In this document: positions 35,971-45,150 of the stretch, piece by piece
Position numbering within the stretch: position 1 is the first letter of the stretch
How the letters are laid out: the number at the start of each line of letters is the position of its first letter
Notes under the pieces: generated by a model
Database searches by the model: none
Told to the model about the DNA's origin: nothing
What the model saw: the letters and a program-made list of their open reading frames with translations, nothing else
Program-made: the position numbers and the translations under genes
Source of the DNA: Epiperipatus broadwayi
Lineage: Eukaryota > Onychophora > Udeonychophora > Euonychophora > Peripatidae
Length of the DNA: 64,000 bases
Assembly: GCA_028023455.1 (NCBI GenBank)
Contig: JAQFVV010012969.1
Coordinates: 234,450 to 298,449, forward strand
Reading direction: 5' to 3'

Positions 35971-36496
35971 AACAATAAGGATTGCCAATTCCTCAACAAG
36001 CTTTGTGATAAATGCTTAGCTAGAGAAAGCATTTAAAATATCTCTGTAGGACCCTCCCCTCCAAACCTCTGACCATGGTTTTGTGCTTTGGCACTCCTCA
36101 GAGAGGTGCTAGGGTAGGTTCAGACACTAGATCTTAAAATACAAGCCAACATTTAACTACAAGTTATCTATTGAGTGGAAAATCTGAAATTTTCAGACAT
36201 CTTACATGTCTTCAAACCCAGCTATCCAACTCAAATAGCTATATGGGGCTGAGAGATCTTCAGTCATACCATATATTAGTAGTCTTAGCAATATAACATT
36301 TTAGTTAAATGCTGGCTTTGGGTTGGTATTTTTAGATCTAGTGTCTGAACCTACCCTAGCACCTCTCTGAGGAGTGCCAAAGCACGAAACCATGGTCAGA
36401 GGTTTGGGGGGGGGTCCTGATAGAGATATTTTAAATGCTTTCTCTAGCTAAGCGTTTATCACAAAGCTTGTTAAGGAATTGGCAATCCTCATTGTT
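35971..36496. mobile_element. 526-bp foldback element with TA flanks
   Basis: Arms 35971-36157 and 36304-36496 are inverted copies of about 190 bp with few differences (CCTCTGACCATGGTTTTGTG / CACGAAACCATGGTCAGAGG). The spacer is 146 bp. The ends are AACAATAAGGATTGCC, flanked by TA on both sides, which would suit a Tc1/mariner-type MITE, but TA is weak evidence in AT-rich DNA. No coding capacity. Confidence 0.8.
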
Positions 36497-36789
36497 TATA
36501 ACTTACAAGCTTAAGAGAATAGGGTCATGTGATCTATGACTCTTATTTTGATTAGTTATTATTTATTAGTATTAAAAAGTATATTTTTAATAGTTTTTAT
36601 ATCCATAACCTTTTGTAAATCAGCTGCATTATTATCTATAACAATAGTTCAAATAAAAAATGATCAAACTTATCATATTGCCTCATAATAAAAATAAAAA
36701 ATTATATTGATAAGCATATAAATATTGGATGATCAAATAGTAGAAGTGTGGATAAATTGATAAATTAAAAAATGATATAAAATACAAAA

Positions 36790-36880
36790 AAAGAAAAAAA
36801 AGAAATGGTATATAAAATTAATTGTGACAATTGAAATATGATTTACTAGTCATATAGAGACACAATTATAGGTAAGAACC
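36790..36880 (+). pseudogene. GIY-YIG trace, right half of inverted dimer
   Basis: Plus strand from about 36805: M-V-Y-K-I-N-C-D-N, stop, N-M-I-Y, stop, S-Y-R. It is collinear with the left-half trace but more decayed, and lies in the opposite orientation, confirming that the inner arms derive from the same coding segment. Confidence 0.55.
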
Positions 36881-36957
36881 AAAGAAAGTAACAATGCAAT
36901 TAATATGAGAGATAATATATCTGCTTTATATAATCACTACTTAGTATATGACATGAA

Positions 36958-37045
36958 ATCATCATCATCATCATCAACCATTATCAACCCACTGCAGGAT
37001 GAAGGTCTCTCCAAGTTTAATCCATCTTCTCTGATCTTTAAGAAA
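36958..37045 (-). pseudogene. Short RTE 3'-end fragment
   Basis: Begins with (ATC)n on the plus strand, then AACCATTATCAACCCACTGC, AGGATGAAGGTCTCTCCAAG. This is the same 3' end as the copies at 30442 and 47862, but only about 88 bp long. An extreme 5' truncation. Confidence 0.75.
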
Positions 37046-37306
37046 TTTTGTTAACAACTGATCAATTAAAAAAAAAGAAAGAAAATTATATAGTCAATTC
37101 TGTGAAGTTATATTGAATCTCTATGTGGAAATTTTTTATATTCTATTTTACTGATATTTTATTTTGTTATGGTTGTACTTTTATTTTCATTATAGAACAC
37201 TAAATGGTATTCTACTGACAATAATTGGCTAAAATAGAAGTTTAACATTTGAAAAGGGTACAAAGCCATCAGCCAAAAAGAGTCTTTTATATGTAATTAT
37301 TATTAA

Positions 37307-37737
37307 TAGCTGATGTGTGTAATTTTATTGTTAAAATTTATATGAAAGAAAAGCATAATGAATTTCCAATTTTTTTTATTCTTTTTTATTAATTAATCTA
37401 TAAAATTCATTAACTTTGCTGACTGACCCCATCCAATACTTTTCTAATTTGAAAACTGATATCAATCAAATTTTGAATTTCTTCTTATCAAAATGATTTG
37501 TAAAAAGATTCCAACCTTGCGTCCTTTTCAACAGATTTTGCTTCCTTTGAAAATTTATTTACAACATGTGATTAATAATGATATTAGCGATTAAGCCAAT
37601 GCACATGCGCTTTAAAGATAAATTATAAATGAATACTCTTACTTTTCCAGACACAAGATATAGTTTTTTAGAAAAGATGGAATGAATCCATCCATTCTTT
37701 TGACTCAAACATTTATGTATGGGCAAATCTTAAGCAT
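37307..37737. other. No recognisable feature
   Basis: AT-rich DNA, no gene recognised. Confidence 0.6.
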
Positions 37738-37890
37738 ATGGAAATGGGAGTGTGAAAATGTTAAGCAATCACTTTCAATTACATTTATTATTCTTGAACG
37801 AATGACGCTTGCGAAATCTTTACAATTCGTTCAAGAATAATAAATGTAATTTAAAGTGATTGCTTAACATCTTCACACTCTCATTTCCAT
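37738..37890. repeat. Near-perfect 66-bp-arm hairpin
   Basis: Arms 37738-37803 and 37825-37890 are inverted copies with only a few mismatches; the loop is 21 bp (37804-37824) and contains GACGCTTGCG. Inner stem ends TTCTTGAACGAAT / ATTCGTTCAAGAA. It could be a small MITE or a hairpin RNA source. No promoter or TSD seen. Confidence 0.8.
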
Positions 37891-39395
37891 CTCATTATAA
37901 ACATGTGATTAAGAAAAAACGACAACCTGAAACTGAATTTTACAAATGCTCATTTGCAAATTTTCCAACATAGGATCACGAGATGTAATTTGAAATATTC
38001 AGATGACATGATAGTGATTAATCATTGTTAACATCATTTTACAATATTGCTTTCCAATATGAATATTAGCAGTAAGACATTGGAAAAAACTCAGCATGGT
38101 TTAGTGCAATGGTGATGTATCAGGTTCAAACCCTAAAAGATCCATGGATCGTGGTCCAGTGCTCTAACATTATATGACCTCGGATGAGAAACTTTAATTA
38201 TTTGCTCAGAGCCATATAATGCAATAATAAAGAAGTGTACTTCAGGCTAGAGATTCTTGGATAACTTCTGGTATTGAAGCATCCATTTCCCCAAACAATT
38301 AATTAAACGATTACCTTTTTATTATTATTAAGAAGCAAAAAACAGAAGCTGGACAATAACAACAAAAAAAAGACCCAGACTACTTACAATATATTACAGA
38401 GCTATCACCGCTTCCTTGGAAAGTAATGAGGAAATCAATCGACTATTGCTATCAGTACAGATATAAAAAAAATAGTGCATCCCATTGGCTACGAAAATAT
38501 TTTCTTTTTTTTTTTTTTTTTAGTAATTTTAAAATAGCAAAAAAATGTCAAGAAATGTTCTCTGACAATTATAACAATTTAAACTTCAGAAATCCAACAG
38601 TTAAAATAATTGAATCAAACTTGGAAAGAAAAATTAATTAGGAAATGATTTAAAACTTCACTCACTCCACTTTATAATCTCCATGATGTAAAAAGAAAAA
38701 TGAGCGGTATTAATATCTTTGCTTCAAATAATCTGCCAGTTACAGATGAACTTGGTTTTTTAATCATCCAGGAAATTGATAAACTCTTGCTATTTTAAAT
38801 AACCAACAAATACAAAGCTAAATTTACTTTTTGACATAAAATAGATACAGAATATAAATTGAATATTACCGTTTTGAACCATTCCACAGAAAATCTAAGT
38901 AATTTGTATTCGCAATACACTTCAATTATTACGATTTCAATCATATAAAAATCCCCATTTCTTTTTTATTTTTAAAGTTAAATTAATAGAAGCACTTTAT
39001 TATGAGTAAAGCATAGACTGGATTTAATCCTAAAAATTTTAAATTAAAACAAAACAAAAAAAAATTGCAGTAATTTTAAACGCATACAATAATGTGAAGA
39101 TACATACATAAGCAAATGATTAGTTGCACTTCAAGGTCATGTGACATCCAAGCATCACAAGTGACGGGTTGAGCGTCGATCCAGGCCTTCAGCATACAAA
39201 TTCACTATTCTATTACTGCACTAATCCACACAGAATGTATGTGTGTAAATGTATATATATGCGCACGCACACGCGCAGCAAATATTTCTCAAATTTTTAG
39301 GTCAAAATTTTAAAACATGTTTTGGTAGTGACCTGACGTACGTTAACTTTAAAATTATCATGATGCTTAAGATTATAAATTATTTGCATACATTT
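37891..39395. other. Mostly unassigned; one SINE-like patch
   Basis: At about 38095-38300 there is a SINE-like patch: TGGTTTAGTGCAATGG, a perfect B-box-like GGTTCAAACCC (38131-38141) and CCATGGATCGTGGTCCAGTG, the last resembling S2. A T-run lies at 38505-38521 and a GCGCACGCACACGCGC patch at 39261. The frames 38426-38641 and 39249-39506 are not regarded as genes. Confidence 0.45.
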
Positions 39396-39510
39396 AAAAT
39401 GGCAGCCATTGGAAGTCAAGGTCCACAGATTGCAGCTCAATTTGGCCATTTCTGGTGCTCGAACTTCATACAAACTCTCATAACAAATCGTATCGATTAT
39501 AAATAATTGT
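39396..39510 (+). repeat. S2 tRNA-derived SINE copy
   Basis: ATGGCAGCCATTGGAAGTC, AAGGTCCACAGATTGCAGC, TTTCTGGTGCTCGAACTTC and ATACAAACTCTC follow the S2 order. The open frame crossing it is incidental. Confidence 0.6.
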
Positions 39511-40374
39511 GATTTATTAAAGAATTTAAAACTTTAAAAAATGAATTCGTAAAAACGGTTGTACATAAAACTTAAAAGTTGTTATAAAAGTAAAATTTAA
39601 TTTAAATTTAGTAATTGAAATATTTTTTATATATACTGAACATACCTAATGCTAAACTGATAATAACATAAATTAATAGTTAATATTGGATCATAACTAC
39701 TTCAATTTTAAAATCTAATCTATCTTTAATTTAGTATTTGTAAGTAATAGACTTTTGTATTATGTTGAGATTATTCAAATGGAAGTCAATCTCCGATAAT
39801 ACTCTACTTCTTAAATATTATAAATCTCAGCACTCTCTCCCACCGGTAAGAGTTTAAAAAACTTAAGTGAATCACTTAAGTTTAGAGCATACATTCTATA
39901 TACACCAACTCTTAGAGACCATGCTTAAATCAGGGTTTGAGTCTATTGTATGTCTAATGTTATAATCAAATATTCAATTGTACAAATCTATTTAACCCAT
40001 CAAAGGAGAAAGACAGTGTCTCATTTTTAACCACCTACGATTAGACAAACATGACTTATAAATGTAAACTTATTACTATAAATAATTATTATGTTCAAAG
40101 TAAATAGCAAAAAAAAAAAAAACCTCTCATTTCCTGCTATTAATACTTTACAAGACAATTGTACTGGGAGAGTTGATTGGCTGGATTACTTAAATAGCAT
40201 TAGGAATCATTTATATACATATATACTCAAAACATTTGGCACAACAATAAAAATTCTATTAAAAATTTCTCGTAACAGTTCTCTGGAATTGAATTTTAAA
40301 TATCTTTGACTAATCTGAATAAATATGTAAGATGGATGCATCATTAAATAAATACATATAATCACAAGGTTTAT
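39511..40374. other. No recognisable feature
   Basis: AT-rich; the frame 40091-40309 has no recognisable domain and its antisense frame is equally open. Confidence 0.6.
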
Positions 40375-40490
40375 TGCTAGGAAGTTTGTAAGAATTTGAG
40401 AATTGTGACAGAACTGGGCCACAATCCATAAACCTTGGTTTCAGAGTACACTATTCCATCATTGCACAATACCATGCGGCAAGGCATTAG
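40375..40490 (-). repeat. S2 tRNA-derived SINE copy
   Basis: On the minus strand: GCAATGATGGAATAGTGT (A-box-like), CCAAGGTTTATGGATTGTGG, CCCAGTTCTGTCACAATTC, AAATTCTTACAAACTTCCT and tail AGCAATAAACCTTG. Same order as the other S2 copies. Confidence 0.6.
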
Positions 40491-40784
40491 TATATCATTA
40501 AAAATAGTCATTTTTCTTTTTAGTAAACTCAAGAATGACTTACTTCTAGTCTCAATACACTATTTGTCATTTTCAGTTATCTATTCATATTAGGAGTATC
40601 TAGTGGAAGGGAAATTTTAAATATCATCTTAGAATTCTGGTCATAATAATATGTCAGACTAAGGAGAATTTAGAAAGATTAATAGTTATTTCTAAATGAA
40701 GTGCATCAAATTTTCAATCATTATATTTGGAATAAAACTTACTTTATTGCAATTTCCATCTACAGCCAATTGAGCTCAAATTTG

Positions 40785-41605
40785 ATCCTTTTATGCTTTC
40801 ATTGATAATCAATGATAGATGTTCTCATCCAAATATTTTGCATCTGGTTTCTTCTTATTACTCCCAACATACATATCTCTACACTTCATTAAATGCTTTG
40901 AAGTTTCAGTATTGCTTTTCTGATAAATGTCTGGGTCTCAGATTCAAAACTAAGAATTGGAAAACACATATATTTATCATCTAGAAAAAAGATAATAAGT
41001 GGACAATAGAAGTTTTAAAGTGAATCTCAAAAGATAGTAAACAACTTAGTAAAAAATTATATATAACAGGGGTCCCCAACCTTTTTGCACTTAAGAGCAC
41101 ATTCTATAATACCGACCAGGTGGCAGACACCATTTATTTTTTCAACCAGGTGGCGAGCACCATTTATTTTTTCAATGTAAATTTATAGTTGGATATTGTT
41201 AATAATACACATAATGTACAAAAAAATATTTATTTCAAAAATAAAATTTTAACTTATAATTAACGTTTATATTTTTATGCTGTAAAAGTATAGTATGCCC
41301 TACAATTTGAATACAATAATTTATAAGAAATTTTAAAAATTAAATTTATTTGTATCAGATAAATAATTTTTTATCATGTTTGGATAGCAGCGGGCACACG
41401 TAAAATGGTCTGCGGGCGCTGTGGTGCCCGTGGGCATAGGGTTGGGGACCCCTGATATATAAGATGGACAAAAATTATATATAATATGGATGGATAAATT
41501 AAAAAAAAATTGCTGGTGTGATGTAAAGATAGGAACATGGAAATATCCTCATCCTGAAGTGGAACTGATGATAGTTAAAAGTGATGATGGTCATCGTCAT
41601 CATTT
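40785..41605 (+). pseudogene. RTE copy with 5' inversion, interrupted by a hAT MITE
   Basis: The left part (about 40790-40985) is RTE sequence on the minus strand, covering S-E-T-Q-T-F...M-E-I-C-M-L-G-V-I-R-R-N-Q. The right part (40990 onward) is RTE sequence on the plus strand, starting at D-N-K-W-T-I-E-V-L-K. It resumes after the MITE with ATGGATGGATAAATT and the ATGATGG 3' tail. The two parts are nearly adjacent in the intact element but in opposite orientation here. This is the signature of twin priming during target-primed reverse transcription. Compare 47440-47862 of the long RTE copy. Confidence 0.7.
41067..41454. mobile_element. Complete 388-bp hAT-type MITE, 8-bp TSD
   Basis: Terminal inverted repeats CAGGGGTCCCCAACC (41067-41081) and GGTTGGGGACCCCTG (41440-41454) are perfect. 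The flanking 8-bp duplication is ATATATAA at 41059-41066 and 41455-41462. CAG(N)GGT...AACC ends with 8-bp TSDs define hAT elements. There is no transposase, so it depends on an autonomous partner. It contains a 33-bp internal duplication (CCAGGTGGC...CACCATTTATTTTTTC, at about 41117 and 41147). Perfect TIRs and TSD suggest a fairly recent insertion, younger than the RTE copy it interrupts. Confidence 0.95.
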
Positions 41606-42561
41606 ATGATGTTTTCCAACAATATGCTCTTACAAGCATTTATGGAGTATAACTTTCTTTTACATTCTGATTCTTAACCACAACAATCTACATGAAGTCA
41701 GCACATGAGAATACATTCAAATTTCTTTGTAGCGATGTTTTGTCTAAATGAAGAATTTGTGATAGTCACTAATTCAATAATAGCAGAACATTAGAGTTCT
41801 CAGAGCCATTATGTCCAATAATTTTGAATCATATGCATTATTAAAGTAAGCTCATTTAATGACCCTGATACAGTAATACTATCCAACAGGGAATAAACAC
41901 ATTCTTTATATGAACTTTCTAAATTTAATATTGGGGCACAAACTCACAATAAAATAAACAGTTTAGACCATTATATTGGTTGTATCAGTCTTTCATTAAT
42001 ACCTTTCAAAATTCCAAAAATGGAACATATCAATTCAGCATCACAGTGAAGCTAACACCAGTCTGCTTCCTTCCCTTAATGATTAAAACTTGTGATTATT
42101 TATATGGTCAATTAAACAATTCTCTTAAACAAAAGTTTCACTAATAATAGCTTTATCAGTATTAATCTATGACAATTCCTTACTGACTTATTTCAGATTC
42201 TGAAGAACTATATTTAGAAACAATGTAAAATACTTTTACTATTATATCATGCTATGGTATCATTAAAACTAAATGAGTATTCCATCAGTCGTGGTGACCT
42301 GCCAAAATTTTGCAAGATAGGCCCATGTTTGGATATCTTTTCCAAATCCTTGCATGTTTTTATTGGAAATAGGTGATCCTAAAATGTCTTTCAAAAATAC
42401 AACCATTTGCTGAGTGGAACTCCACTGTAACTCTATCTCAAAAATAATTACATCATAACTGACAATTCTGCAAAACCTGCCCCCTCCCCATCATTTCTTT
42501 TCACACTGTCCAATGGTTTGCAAAGTAACATAGTCACATATTATCTTGTGTGATTAAGTGA
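41606..42561. other. No recognisable feature
   Basis: AT-rich sequence; no gene or repeat family recognised. Confidence 0.6.
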
Positions 42562-42680
42562 AGTGATAGATTAACAATTGCGAGAAGTCAAAGTCCAAGG
42601 ATTGTGGCTTTAAGAGCCCAATTCTGTTGCTTTGAAAACTTGAACTTCATATGTATTCCTGAGCAATAAACTATTACAGT
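42562..42680 (+). repeat. S2 tRNA-derived SINE copy
   Basis: GCGAGAAGTCAAAGTCCAAG, GATTGTGGCTTTAAGAGCCC, ACTTGAACTTCATATG, TATTCCTGAGCAATAAACTA. It shares the AGCAATAAACTATT tail with the copies at 34434 and 40375. Confidence 0.6.
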
Positions 42681-44530
42681 ATTTATTTATAGAATAAAAT
42701 TTAGTCAGCTTGGGGGAGGGGGATCATATAATGTTCATGCACTGGTAATGGAAGGATGGAGCTGCTATTTAAAACACTTAAAAATCCATCAGCTAATCCA
42801 CAGCATGCAATTTAATCACTTATAAAAACAGCAGGCATATAATTAAAGTTTGAAAATGTCATTGCACAAATATAGAATTATGTGGTCATGGTTAATGAAA
42901 AAGCTGACTGGTGGCCTGCGAGGGTCATTGGTACTATCTTATACCATCTTAAATGATTGAAGATGAAAATGAACAAAACAGAAAAATATATCAGGTTGAG
43001 ATTTTATAACAAAAACAGCATTTAGCCTTTGATGAAGTAGTAGGAAGTCCTCTTTGTCAAATATTGTTTATTGATCATTTCAGTTTAGCCTCACAATTGA
43101 AGATCATGCTTTTATCTTCCAATTGTGGCTACTGTCAGGATCTTGAATTCAGCTGCTGACCATTATATATACTAAGTAGGTATTTTACAATCATGATTTT
43201 ATAATTGTTAATAATTTATTAATTATAGTCACTTGAGATTACAACTAACATCTATAAAATAGTTACCTATAACATTCACATACTGAATTCTATTATGTGT
43301 GGAGGATATTAATACAATCATTACTCTGGTAAAATATCCATCATGAACTATCAATTCATCAGTAGCATTTAAAATTATGACAAGCACTCATATAAAAATA
43401 ACTATCAGATCATATCCCAACAAAACATCTCATTGAATACGGGGTGAGTTCCAGTTGTCCATTCTTGGTAATACTTTACTTTCTCCATGTCAAAATCTTT
43501 ATAAAGAAAAATGATTTAAATCATGCTTCACTCGATGAATAATTTAGGGATACCAGACTATTGTTGGAATTGTTCACAGAGTGGAATTTGGCCCATACCA
43601 TTAATTCAAATTTCTGATTCTAGAATTTTTAAGATTTGTCAATTTTTTGAATTTCAAAAATATAGATCTTTTACTCCTCATTATAAAGACAAACTTTGCT
43701 AAGATAGAAAAACAAACAGGCAGTCCACTCATTGCAATTAGGGTTATTAATTTATATTTGAGTGTTTTTTCTCCTTAAATGAAGAAAATATAAAAGAATA
43801 TTAAATACAACCTTAGTGCAAAACATTCTTTTTGACAACAAACTTTATATTGTTAAACATAAGATTAGATATATACATTTCTATTTTTAATTTTGCACGA
43901 CCAAAATATATTCATCTGAACACTATTAAATTTTCTGTTCATTATCTAATCTGTATTATTAATAAAGTATGGTTCTCTCATTTTCCATTTCTATTAATAT
44001 TCTTTCTCTGCAAACCAACTTTATGCTTATAGAATTGAAAACATGACCAAATATCGTTTCAAATATGGATGATATTGCAAGATTTCCCCCTCCCTCCTCT
44101 CACTCTAATTAAAAAGTATTTTAAAAGCTTTTATATTAACTTGCCCTGTCTGTGTTTCTCTCTGTATATCCACATTTTTGAATTTTTAACAATGAAAAAA
44201 AAACCATTCCCATTTAGAACTCAAACTCACATGTAGGTTTCCTAAGAAATCTCCTTGACAACTGAGCCAAAGGAAATATTACCTTAGTAGAATAAAATTT
44301 TGTTAATACTAACTCATATTTAACTAAAAAGCCAATACATAAATATTTTTATATAGTAGATGATCACATGGTATTAAATTTGGAATTCGTTCGTTAAAGG
44401 GCATATTTTTCATTTCACATATTATTAAATTATAATTTTTGGCAGATTTTTTTATAGTTTTAACTATTTTTTAAAATAATATGTAAATATAATTAAAAAG
44501 GTAAATATATATATATATAAAAAGATTTTT
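42681..44530. other. No gene; weak tRNA-like patch
   Basis: AT-rich. At about 44215-44275 the minus strand has GGCTCAGTTGTCAAGGAGAT and GAGTTTGAGTTCT, vaguely tRNA-like with a poor B box. The frame 43832-44032 has no known domain. Confidence 0.5.
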
Positions 44531-44740
44531 TAAAAATAATGCTTTCATGTAAACAATTGACTAAAAAGTAAAAAAATAAAAGAGTAATCCGACTAAAAAC
44601 ATGTATCATTTCATAAAAGTATTTGAGACCATAAAAATCCAAAAGGCCTCAAATGCTTTTATGAAATAACACGTTTGTTTAATGGGATTACTTTTTTATT
44701 TTCCTACTTTTTAGTTGCTGTTACATAAAAACATTTTTAA
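44531..44740. mobile_element. About 210-bp foldback element
   Basis: Arms 44531-44630 and 44645-44740 are inverted copies: GTAAAAAAATAAAAGAGTAA / ATTACTTTTTTATTTTCCTA and ATTTCATAAAAGTATTTGAG / CTCAAATGCTTTTATGAAAT. The loop is about 14 bp. Similarity fades into A/T runs outside, so the ends are uncertain. Confidence 0.7.
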
Positions 44741-45150
44741 AAAATGTTTTTTTACATATTATTTTTAAACACATATACATTGTTATTTATTGTAAAAGAA
44801 TTAACATCATTTCATTTGGAGAATAGAAGTTTTTGAAAAATATATATTTAGGTTAATGGTATTCTACCTGCATATATGGTTGCAGAAAGGAGTTTGCTAT
44901 TAACTAAAAGTGGGCCCTTTGATTCCTCTTGGAGGCCTTGCCATTGCAGCTGTTATTACTATGCGATTATTCATATAATATAGAAACATGGATGGGCTAT
45001 TCACCAATACGCATTAACCAATATGGTGAGTTTATTGGGTTTTTTACCTCAAGATCAAGAAACACCATAGTCTTTCTTCTTAATTGCCTGATAAGGCAGA
45101 ATGAATGTGTGTAGGAATGAATTTTTTTTTCTTAATAGATATATACAATC
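44741..45150. other. No recognisable feature upstream of the RTE copy
   Basis: The frame 44929-45114 directly precedes the RTE coding remains but has no recognisable motif. It may be an RTE 5' region or unrelated. Confidence 0.4.

Larger units (their letters stand above)
34555..37306. mobile_element. 2.75-kb inverted dimer of a Penelope-like element
   Basis: Outer arms 34555-34770 and 37082-37306 are inverted copies (for example GTGTTCTATAATGGAAG / TTTCATTATAGAACAC and AGAGATTCAATATTAC / TATATTGAATCTCTAT). Inner arms 35676-35870 and 36690-36880 are also inverted copies, and both encode traces of a GIY-YIG domain pointing outward: toward the left arm on the minus strand and toward the right arm on the plus strand. 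At the centre lies a 526-bp foldback. This is the arrangement expected if two truncated Penelope-like copies joined head to head. A short RTE fragment (36958-37045) was added to the right half later. Confidence 0.7.
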
